From the NCBI GenBank assembly GCA_947624815.1, contig CANQME010000016.1, positions 1 through 40,316 of the forward strand: 40,316 nucleotides of DNA, given 5' to 3'. The notes beneath the pieces were generated by a model that saw nothing but the letters and a program-made list of their open reading frames with translations, searched no databases and had not been told where the DNA came from. This document shows positions 17,501 to 23,677 of this stretch, piece by piece (the stretch's first letter is position 1; every line of letters starts with the position of its first letter). The DNA is from an uncultured Lachnospiraceae bacterium. Its GTDB lineage: Bacteria > Bacillota > Clostridia > Lachnospirales > Lachnospiraceae. The position numbers and the translations under genes were made by a program.

Positions 17501-20281
17501 GACAGCCCCGTCATTAGAGACACCATTGTTAAATGTTACGGAGTACACTGCTTTGCGCTGCGAAGTATTTGGATCGATGCTGACCTCGCCGTCCTTATTC
17601 AAAGGATTGACCACATTCAATTTCTCATGGCTGTCATCGCCATGGCCATTGACAATACCATACGCCTTATTGCTGATTACAGTATCCTCGTGCTCCTTCA
17701 GGAAATCACGCAGGGTCTGTCCTCGTGTATACGTATGAATTCTCCACCCTTTATAGTTATTGTCTCCACTTCCATGATCACCCTTAAGATAGCATTGATC
17801 CGGATCGATGCTATACTCGAGATGCAGAGTCACCTGCTTTCCTTTCCAGTCCTCAGGCCATTCTCCCTTCACGGTGCTGTTAGTCGAATCCTCTATGGGG
17901 TTGATCACAACTGCGGTCCATCCATACATATTTTCAGCAGGATTATCAAATTTAATCAGGCAACCATTTTTGTCAGTCACATGTTCACTGCTTCCACTAT
18001 CGGGGTATGGATAGACAGCATAGATTCCATATTTTATATCGTTGTCTTTCAATATATTGTGAGTTACTCCATCAACTTCTGCTGTAAATGACTTGATTGT
18101 CATTCCAGCCGATGTATCAACTCTTGTATCATCTGGAACCTGCATACGATCCAGGATGGCAGCACCAGCACCAAAATAAGCGTCTTTTTCTGCCAGATTC
18201 GCCCCAACCGTAACTGTAATGGTGTAATCCAGCTTTCTCCCGTCCTCAGAAAGCGCTCCGGTCTTATCCGTATCGACGCCCACGTTTCCGACAGGCACAC
18301 CGTCCTCCGCAGTACGTTCCACGTCACCTTCACTTGGAAGCTTTGCAGTTACAGTGTTTTTATAATTACCTTCTGCCCCAGCCTCGTAAGTAGTGTGAAT
18401 ACTGATTTTCACGATATGATTAAAGTCTTTATCATTCTCCTCACGTCCGTTTGAGCTGATTGTATCAGGAATCGTAATCGTCAATCTCCTGGTCGCCTCA
18501 TCATATTCAAAAAGGGAAGAAGAATTCCATTTGTCTGTTCCAAAGTAATAGGAATCTTTAAAACTCTTAGAGTCTTCACTCCCGTCCTTTGAATAGAATT
18601 TCACTTTATATATGGTGAGTCCTTCAGGAATCTCATCGGTAACAACTGTTCCATCGAGCCGCTGGTAAGGATCATAGAGCCGGATATCCCACCGGATACA
18701 ATTGGGGTTTTTTTCTCCGCAGTCGTAACATACTTCTCCTTCCTTCGTCAGATAACCCAGATATACCTTGTAGTCTTCGTTGTCAGTCACTGGAGTACCC
18801 TTTCCGGATACTTCCCCATTTGGCGTAACGCTGACCTGATTTTTCACATTAAACGACTCTTGAGACCCCGAGCTGGCATACTCCTCAACCAGACTGCTGA
18901 CATCAATATCGTACGAAAGAACAATTTCCTCGCCCGGCTGAAGCCCCACCTCGCTTAAAGACAAAGCAAAACTCTGTTCATCTTCATCTATAACGGCATC
19001 GACTGGTTTTTCCCCAACCTTGAAGCTGCCCTCAACAAACCGGGCTCCAGCTGTCTCGATTTTATCTTCTATTAACAGGGATTGAATTATGTCACCTGCA
19101 GGAGGATTAGAGACGGTTACCCTATAAGTAATGCGATGATTTTCAGGGTCATAGCTAGCAGCTGTCTTCCTTACCTTAATAGCATCATCCGGTTCCGGTG
19201 TAAAAATCCCGGTATCGCTTCCAACCACAATCTGTACCTGTTGCAGATTGGCATCTTCTTTTAATGTGCCGGTAAAAGTAATAAAGGCATTCCGCATATC
19301 TTGCTTATACGCAAACAAAATCGCTTCACCACCGTTTACGATCTTTACCTGACCGTTATCGCCGACGCTGTCCTGAACCATATCAGCCTTGATATCGCCC
19401 AATATAACATACATCCACTGACGCGCTGAATCTTCACTAGAAAGAATAATCCCTGCGTCACTAAGCTCCTCAGGAGTTGCAGCGCGCATATAATAGGGCG
19501 AAGTTTCATCATTAAAGTTCAAAGTTACTTTATAATGACCACCCCGGGTCATCATCCCCTTAACTTCTTCCTCACTCCCGTCATCCCTGATTTCAAGCAC
19601 TGTAATTCCCGTAAGGAAATCCGCCAGATTTCCCGAGGTTCTCTTCTCTTCACTGATCGTCAGCACCGTCGCCCCGCCAACCTGCGTCACTGTCTCATTG
19701 GGCGTTCCCGGGCCGGGCATCTCATCCGCATTGCCTCCGGTCGCAACTTCCAGCGCAGAAGTCAACATAATACCGTCGTCGCTCGCATTCGCGGGAGACG
19801 CTTCCGGCGTCGGCTCCCCGTCATTATATTCTGCCGTACCGCTGACGCAGACGGGTTCGCTTTCATCATCGCCGATTTCAACGATAAAATACCGTTCATC
19901 CTTATTTTTGTTGATGAACAGTGCAACAACCTGATCACTTTCACTGTCATAGAACACTCGCATTCCCGTGTTGTCCTGGCCGGTAATCGCCAGACGGCCG
20001 GACAGCTCATAGATGTCGGATCCGTCCAGAAGTATATCGCAGCTTCCGTCATCATCCATAATATCCAGATTCTCGTAGTTGAACTTCGAAAGCTCGGATC
20101 GCTTCGCCGCATCAACCGCATTCCTGACCGCCTCCGGATTCAGTTTGTAACGAATTATATTCTCCTGAAAGTCAAAGGCGTAGGCAGTCCCTACGTCTGC
20201 CAGAACGTTTACCAGCACCATAAACACAGCCACGATAAAGGCAAGGCCCCGACGGTACCTGATTCCTAATCCTTTCAACAT
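14573..20281 (-). CDS. Large Cna-B/SpaA-type surface protein with sortase signal
   Basis: 1,902 residues. Signal peptide at about 1-35 (basic start, hydrophobic core, cut near AYAF). A long N-terminal region of about 1,150 residues holds several isopeptide/adhesin-like beta domains, with a Cys pair motif around CYDCGEKNPNC. Next is a SpaA-type domain (LTLNKVDASNNGKLSGAEF to about EGYQKLDDP), then four Cna-B repeats of about 95 residues starting GSLKITKTVEGGG and ending TVTNTYTQ. After a Thr/Pro and GNTPG-rich wall-spanning stretch comes LAPMTG (1863-1868), a hydrophobic helix and KKEDDES, a sortase sorting signal of the APxTG kind. Lys/Asn pairs in such domains form self-made isopeptide bonds. 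It is probably a wall-anchored adhesin. Start: AAGGGAG 8 bases upstream. No sortase gene is present in the window. Confidence 0.9.
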   Translation of the reverse strand: MLKGLGIRYRRGLAFIVAVFMVLVNVLADVGTAYAFDFQENIIRYKLNPEAVRNAVDAAKRSELSKFNYENLDIMDDDGSCDILLDGSDIYELSGRLAITGQDNTGMRVFYDSESDQVVALFINKNKDERYFIVEIGDDESEPVCVSGTAEYNDGEPTPEASPANASDDGIMLTSALEVATGGNADEMPGPGTPNETVTQVGGATVLTISEEKRTSGNLADFLTGITVLEIRDDGSEEEVKGMMTRGGHYKVTLNFNDETSPYYMRAATPEELSDAGIILSSEDSARQWMYVILGDIKADMVQDSVGDNGQVKIVNGGEAILFAYKQDMRNAFITFTGTLKEDANLQQVQIVVGSDTGIFTPEPDDAIKVRKTAASYDPENHRITYRVTVSNPPAGDIIQSLLIEDKIETAGARFVEGSFKVGEKPVDAVIDEDEQSFALSLSEVGLQPGEEIVLSYDIDVSSLVEEYASSGSQESFNVKNQVSVTPNGEVSGKGTPVTDNEDYKVYLGYLTKEGEVCYDCGEKNPNCIRWDIRLYDPYQRLDGTVVTDEIPEGLTIYKVKFYSKDGSEDSKSFKDSYYFGTDKWNSSSLFEYDEATRRLTITIPDTISSNGREENDKDFNHIVKISIHTTYEAGAEGNYKNTVTAKLPSEGDVERTAEDGVPVGNVGVDTDKTGALSEDGRKLDYTITVTVGANLAEKDAYFGAGAAILDRMQVPDDTRVDTSAGMTIKSFTAEVDGVTHNILKDNDIKYGIYAVYPYPDSGSSEHVTDKNGCLIKFDNPAENMYGWTAVVINPIEDSTNSTVKGEWPEDWKGKQVTLHLEYSIDPDQCYLKGDHGSGDNNYKGWRIHTYTRGQTLRDFLKEHEDTVISNKAYGIVNGHGDDSHEKLNVVNPLNKDGEVSIDPNTSQRKAVYSVTFNNGVSNDGAVPQGAQNVVFKDQFDSRMELVTGSLKVTRTYPDGGSEKVFTYQDANPVEGNTITASFANFIAEDGENLQDDFNHQGTHCQYCFTYELLAGKDFSQKDNDKFVAKQTITNEAWFEWDGGRLESVRELLEFPTGVLTKAATLENGNVVFYVEINEAAADLSEDKLTVVDKPSNSVGLKFDEKVTVDKYENGGWSNLDETLYEKTVNDDGTFSLTLPDETHLRIRYEYTLADDYAGAEVSITNKVSVSGLQTISDGDKWVFQTSAIESGASGSYTNLTLNKVDASNNGKLSGAEFILYAYKLGNASTENKAAEEAEKFGIQTVGITVDGISKVLRPAEVLTTGENGQAKVTWPYLSEDEVYALAEVVAPEGYQKLDDPIVFNVEKGTEIVKILSGLVNGSAQIGVSKNEMTVPNTPIEPVGSLKITKTVEGGGTEAAEKIYTFEVTGPNGYSHEVTVTGSSSETLEGLAPGEYTVAEKDANIEGYTLDVTGGGKVTVESEKTAETTVTNTYTQKLGSLKITKTVEGGGTEAAEKIYTFEVTGPNGYSHEVTVTGSSSETLEGLAPGEYTVVEKDANIEGYTLDVTGGGEVTVEAEKTAETTVTNTYTQKIGSLKITKTVEGGGTEAAGKTYTFDVTGPNGYSHEVTVTGSGSETLENLVPGEYTVAEQNADIVGYTLDVPGGGEVTVEAEKTAEATVTNTYTPQLGSLTITKAIDGGANEAERKTYTFTVTGPENYSETVTITGNGSKTLNDLKPGTYTVMEQNSEIEGYKLVVTGEGDVAVEAGKDAVKTVTNTYTPNESTKPSAEETESSSEETNPTEPTNPTSPTEPTNPTEPTQPMNPTNPTESTQPTSPTQPTQPGNTPGGNTPGGNTPGGNTPGGTTPPGNTTPTLSLTEGIPENPTPLAEMPFIENISDEPTPLSGLQLLENIEDEDVPLAFLAPMTGDDTPTVAAALFGLIALGMMGVFGILSFKKEDDES
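14878..14934 (-). repeat. 15-bp tandem repeat coding for GNTPG units
   Basis: About four tandem 15-base units (plus-strand form GGAGTATTGCCTCCC with small changes) encode repeated GNTPG pentapeptides in the wall-spanning stalk of the surface protein. They join a longer Thr/Pro/Glu-rich stretch at about 14935-15120 built from TNPTEP-like units. Such repeats change in number by slippage and set the length of the stalk. Confidence 0.8.
15124..16255 (-). repeat. Four tandem Cna-B repeats of about 285 bp
   Basis: Plus-strand copies of the GATCTTCAG block that encodes the repeat start occur near 16240, 15955 and 15670, with a more diverged form near 15385; the spacing is about 285 bases (95 codons). 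The first two copies in protein order (near 16250-15690) are almost identical at DNA level, the third slightly less so and the fourth clearly diverged. This points to recent duplication or gene conversion. Confidence 0.85.
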
Positions 20282-20350
20282 TATTTTTTCTCCCTTTTAA
20301 TTTACCTGATTTTGTTATATACTATCCTATGCAACAGCTGTCCAAACGGC

Positions 20351-20920
20351 TTAACTCACCGCAACAGCCGCATTCTTCCTCTCATTTCTCGTCTTCGGTG
20401 ATACGGCCTCCGCCCCTTCCGATCTCGCTCCGTTGATCACCGAATGGATCAGAAAGATCAGCTCCAGACAACTTCGGAAATAAATCCTCTGGTTTCTCCA
20501 GCAGATCTCTCCCTGCCAGCTGGTGTGCTGGCGGCATATAACACGTACGAGGAAGGATTCCTTCTTCCTTGCCGCACCGCGGCGCTCCTTCCCCGTATAC
20601 CTCGGCGCATGGATCTCAGGCTGATCCGACCCGCTTCTGATCAGGCTTTCCTCCTCCTCTGCTGCAATATGCAGATGGGGCTCACGCTTCATATGGAACA
20701 TTCTCATCGAATCTGTCCCGGAATAACTCCCCAGTTCATCCATCCAACTGCTCATCTGAAGGATCGCCTGATCCAACCCAAAGAAGGGCGCCGCCGACCT
20801 CGGGCACAAACGGCAGATTGTTCCGTCTATGCCGCCATTACCGGCAGAACCCACATACAACATAAATGTATCAGCCGTATCGGACGATACACCCAGAGAA
20901 TTCCTCAGTTGCTCTGTCAT
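20351..20920 (-). CDS. Uncharacterised 189-residue protein upstream of the surface protein
   Basis: 189 residues from the ATG at 20920 (MTEQLRNSLGVSS), with GAGGGGAG just upstream. The longer frame to 21010 runs into the promoter at 21001-21029 and is not used. No signal peptide or membrane helix stands out. The N-terminal half contains TFMLYVGSAGNGG and CRLCPRSAAPFFGL. The C-terminal half contains FLVRVICRQHTSWQGEICW followed by FRSCLELIFLIHSVI. From memory this R-x-x-SWQG...FRS-LEL pattern recurs in small Lachnospiraceae proteins, often beside Cna-B surface-protein genes, but I know no function for it. It is the first gene after a strong promoter and ends 69 bases before the surface-protein start, so the two are probably co-expressed. 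It may assist or regulate that protein. Confidence 0.75.
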   Translation of the reverse strand: MTEQLRNSLGVSSDTADTFMLYVGSAGNGGIDGTICRLCPRSAAPFFGLDQAILQMSSWMDELGSYSGTDSMRMFHMKREPHLHIAAEEEESLIRSGSDQPEIHAPRYTGKERRGAARKKESFLVRVICRQHTSWQGEICWRNQRIYFRSCLELIFLIHSVINGARSEGAEAVSPKTRNERKNAAVAVS

Positions 20921-21000
20921 ATGCTCCCCTCTTTTCCCTTGCTGCCACCGCAGCCTGCGCAACAGATTGCCACAATTGTGCAGTTTCATTTTATAGTATG

Positions 21001-21029
21001 ATAATATCATTCAAATTGTATGATGTCAA
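21001..21029 (-). promoter_or_regulatory. Sigma-A type promoter for the 189-residue gene
   Basis: Read on the minus strand: TTGACA (21029-21024), a 17-base spacer, TATTAT (21006-21001). Transcription would start near 20994, leaving a leader of about 75 bases before the ATG at 20920. It may drive the surface protein, and possibly the RHH and pel genes too. Confidence 0.75.
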
Positions 21030-21137
21030 TTCATTTTGTTGTTTTCAATTTTAAAATTTTTATGAATCGTTTTTACTAATTGTCAGGAACATAAACAAAA
21101 ACAGACTCTTAGAAGGAACGATTTCTGAGGTGAATTT

Positions 21138-21500
21138 ATGAACGAGAGAAATGAACCCAAGAAGTTCGGCGATATTCTCCGCAAGCTGCTGGATGTCCAC
21201 GGGATCAGCCAGAAGCAGCTTGCCCTGGACCTTAATATCTCTCCCGGGGCGATCGGCAACTATGTCCGCAATAACCGCGAACCGGATTACCGTACCCTTA
21301 TGAGCATCGCCGCCTATTTCGATGTGACGACAGACTTTCTGCTGGATTTTCATTCGGATGACAAACGGGATTACAGGGACAAGTTTCTTCTGCAGGTCTT
21401 CCACCGCATGACAGACGAGCAGAAGGATCTGTTCCTCGAACAGGGCAAGGTATTTCTTCGCAGTAATCTCAAATCAAAAGAAAACGCTTCCGCGTCCTGA
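21138..21500 (+). CDS. XRE-family HTH regulator
   Basis: 120 residues. Residues 9-66 form a Cro/CI-type helix-turn-helix (KFGDILRKLLDVHGISQKQLA, then SPGAIGNYVRNNREPDYRTL and IAAYFDVTTDFLLDF), the common class that ends with DFLL. The C-terminal 50 residues are helical and charged (RDKFLLQVFHRMTDEQKDLF) and probably serve dimerisation. Start: GAGGTG 6 bases upstream of ATG. It is divergent from the 189-residue gene and the AT-rich 127-base gap between them carries that gene's promoter, so the regulator may act on that promoter. It is convergent with the SpoIIQ-like gene. Confidence 0.88.
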   Translation: MNERNEPKKFGDILRKLLDVHGISQKQLALDLNISPGAIGNYVRNNREPDYRTLMSIAAYFDVTTDFLLDFHSDDKRDYRDKFLLQVFHRMTDEQKDLFLEQGKVFLRSNLKSKENASAS

Positions 21501-21542
21501 AGTAAGGCGCGGAAGTCTCCTATGGTGGTGATGTAAGCCAAA

Positions 21543-21597
21543 CAGGCAGGTTCCGCGCGCTTTCCCGTACGCGGACCTGCCTGCTTTCTCATTTTTG
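21543..21597. terminator. Bidirectional terminator between XRE and spoIIQ-like genes
   Basis: A long stem pairs CAGGCAGG-T-CCGCG (from 21543) with CGCGG-ACCTGCCTG (to 21583). On the plus strand CTTTCTCATTTTT follows, giving a fair U-tract for the XRE gene. On the minus strand only TTTGG follows. A second inverted repeat (CTTCCGCG / CGCGGAAG, about 21487-21515) spans the XRE stop codon. Confidence 0.75.
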
Positions 21598-21600
21598 CGG

Positions 21601-22407
21601 TTATTCGAAGTAATCCAGCGGATCCACCGTCTCTCCGTCCCGGCGCAGCTCGAAGTATACGTTGCTGCCTTCAATGGAATAATACTTGGTAGGCTCGGCC
21701 ACGTAGCCGAGGATCTGGCCGGCTTCCAGGTACTCGTTCTCCACCGCCTGGATCTCCTTGAGCTGTCCGCAGGTGGCCACATAGCCGTTGCCCAGCTCCA
21801 TCGTCACGTAATTGCCGATCTCCTCATTGGCGCCGACGGCCGTCACACGGGCGTTGGCCGGGGCCGCGACCGGATCGCTGACCTCGCCCTGGATGATCAC
21901 CGCCGGGTTGCACTGGTACTGGGCCAGCGTCGGAAAGTAGATCGTAGAATCCATGCTGTAGTTCAGCAGGATGTTGCCGCGGATGGGCCACATCATCCGG
22001 CTGAAGTCGGAGAAATCAAGGGTCAGCGGCGTCGCCGCCTCGATCCCGGTTCCTGCCGGCGCAGCCGGCTCTTCCTCAGACCCGGATCCGGCCTCCTCCG
22101 CGAACGCGAAGGCCCTGGTCTCCCGTTCCGGAGTCTCCTCCTGCTGTTCGGACGGGGCAATGGTTCCGGCAGGCTCCTGCTCCGTCGCGTTGGCGTTGCC
22201 GGCTACCTGGGTGCCGGATGCGCCGCGGGTCTCCTCCGCCAGCAGGGAACCGGGATCCTCCATCTGGATGTACGGATTCTCCTCCCCCGGAAGACGTCCT
22301 CTCTGAATGGTGACGACGCCTGCCGCGGCGACGATCGTCAGCAGACCCAGCACCAGCATCACGAGAAACAGCTTGTCCTTGAATAATTGGTTCAGTTTCG
22401 CTTTCAT
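21601..22407 (-). CDS. spoIIQ: SpoIIQ-like LytM/M23 protein with lost zinc ligands
   Basis: 268 residues from the ATG at 22407 (GAGGTG 8 bases upstream); the longer frame overlaps spoIID. A basic N-terminus and one membrane helix at about 12-32 are followed by a Glu/Ala/Thr-rich linker (about 45-135), then a LytM domain from MMWPIRGNILL to the end (VDPLDYFE). In active M23 peptidases zinc is held by an H-x3-D and an H-x-H motif. Here the second reads NVYF in GSNVYFELRRDG, the Y-x-H-L motif reads TCGQL, and the first lacks His as well. The protein therefore cannot be a normal zinc peptidase. SpoIIQ on the forespore side binds SpoIIIAH to build the engulfment channel and does not need peptidase activity in all species. 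Position right after spoIID supports the call. Confidence 0.85.
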   Translation of the reverse strand: MKAKLNQLFKDKLFLVMLVLGLLTIVAAAGVVTIQRGRLPGEENPYIQMEDPGSLLAEETRGASGTQVAGNANATEQEPAGTIAPSEQQEETPERETRAFAFAEEAGSGSEEEPAAPAGTGIEAATPLTLDFSDFSRMMWPIRGNILLNYSMDSTIYFPTLAQYQCNPAVIIQGEVSDPVAAPANARVTAVGANEEIGNYVTMELGNGYVATCGQLKEIQAVENEYLEAGQILGYVAEPTKYYSIEGSNVYFELRRDGETVDPLDYFE

Positions 22408-22472
22408 TATTATCACCTCGGTAGTAGTTTTACCAGAGGCGATGGAGTTATTCATGGGAACGGTAAATATTT

Positions 22473-23624
22473 TCACATGTCCTTCGGAGATGTATCCTCC
22501 GGGAGATTCGCACGGTTCCATGACTCCACGGTGATCCCGTGATAATAATACCTGAGGATCTCTTCGGCGCTTAAGCCCTCCGAGGCCAGGTGATGGGCGC
22601 CGTACTGGCTTAAGCCGAGAGCATGTCCCTGTCCCTCGCAGACGGCCCGGATATTGCCCTCGTGGTTTTCGAAACGGAAGGACAAGGACGGCAGGCCGAA
22701 GAGCTGACGGATCTCCTCGCCGGTGTATACATGGCTCCCGATCTGGTATTCAGCCACATAACCGGAAGAATCCCGCGAGACCAGCTGCATCGTCTCAAGG
22801 ATCCGGTCGGCGCTGTCCGCACCTTCTGCTCCGTCGCCTGCAAAGCCGCCTCCCATGCCGTCTCCCGCTCCGCCGCCTGTAAAGCCGCCTCCCATGCCAT
22901 CTCCCGCTCCGCCGCCTGTAAAGCCGCCTCCCATGCCGTCTCCCGCTCCGTCTCCTGCAATCCTGCTGCCGCCCGCTTCCCGGTCTCCCGATGCACTCTC
23001 GCCGTCCGCCAGCGCGGCGAATTCCTCCGGCGTCCATTCCAGCACCGTCAGATACCCCTCCGCCTCCACGTCGAAGCTGCTGTCCGCCGCCTGCAGGTAC
23101 GGATGAGCCTCATCTCCTGTCCTGGTCCGGCCGGCGCTGGCCCGGTGGAACAGCGGCTCGATCAGACTGCCCTCATAGCAGATTACCTGTCCCGCCGTCT
23201 CCGTGACCGCCTGCCGGGCTTTCTCATAGTATTCCGGGAAATGCTCCTCCTCCCACAGCGATCCGTTTCCCACCTCCTGCAGATACCCCGGCTCCGCGGC
23301 CGTAACGGTGATCCTCCCGTCTCCGTCCGCCTGGCGGAAGAGCCAGGTGCGCGCCGCCATTGCCTGGGCTTTGATCGCCTCCATCTCGTATTCCATCGGG
23401 ATCTGGGCCGCCACGACGCCGGTTAAGTATTCCTCCGCGTCCACGTAACCGCCCTTCCCTTCCAGATAGACCCGCAGCCCGCTCTGCTGCTCCTCCATCG
23501 GAACCAGAACCGATTCTCCGCCGCTTACCGCCAGAGTAACCGCATACGGGAAGAGCAGAACAACCGCACAAACCAGCAGGAGCCGTCTAGCCCGGCCCCA
23601 GTTCCTTTTCCGGAAAATAGGCAT
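22473..23624 (-). CDS. spoIID: SpoIID lytic transglycosylase (stage II sporulation)
   Basis: 383 residues from the ATG at 23624 (GAGGGGG about 7 bases upstream). Membrane helix at about 14-32. Then the SpoIID domain: YLTGVVAAQIPMEYEMEAIKAQ (residues 67-87, with the glutamates of the active site), AMAARTW, FHRASAGRT, and near the end CEGQGHALGLSQYGAHHLA, the G-x-GHG-x-G-x-SQ-x-GA motif. SpoIID cuts peptidoglycan glycan strands during engulfment with SpoIIP and SpoIIM. Unusual is an insert of about 60 residues between the two halves of the domain, with three Gly-rich GAGDGMGGGFTGG units. It lies 65 bases upstream of the spoIIQ-like gene, a pairing usual in clostridia. Confidence 0.93.
   Translation of the reverse strand: MPIFRKRNWGRARRLLLVCAVVLLFPYAVTLAVSGGESVLVPMEEQQSGLRVYLEGKGGYVDAEEYLTGVVAAQIPMEYEMEAIKAQAMAARTWLFRQADGDGRITVTAAEPGYLQEVGNGSLWEEEHFPEYYEKARQAVTETAGQVICYEGSLIEPLFHRASAGRTRTGDEAHPYLQAADSSFDVEAEGYLTVLEWTPEEFAALADGESASGDREAGGSRIAGDGAGDGMGGGFTGGGAGDGMGGGFTGGGAGDGMGGGFAGDGAEGADSADRILETMQLVSRDSSGYVAEYQIGSHVYTGEEIRQLFGLPSLSFRFENHEGNIRAVCEGQGHALGLSQYGAHHLASEGLSAEEILRYYYHGITVESWNRANLPEDTSPKDM
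22831..22947 (-). repeat. Three 39-bp repeats inside spoIID
   Basis: Three tandem units (22831-22869, 22870-22908, 22909-22947) that differ at only a few bases encode a 13-residue Gly/Asp/Met/Phe unit. The repeat keeps the frame, so copy number can change without breaking the gene. Confidence 0.9.
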
Positions 23625-23677
23625 AAAAATCCCCCTCCGCAGCCTGTCTGTCACAGTCTATGAAGGGGGATCGGTTC

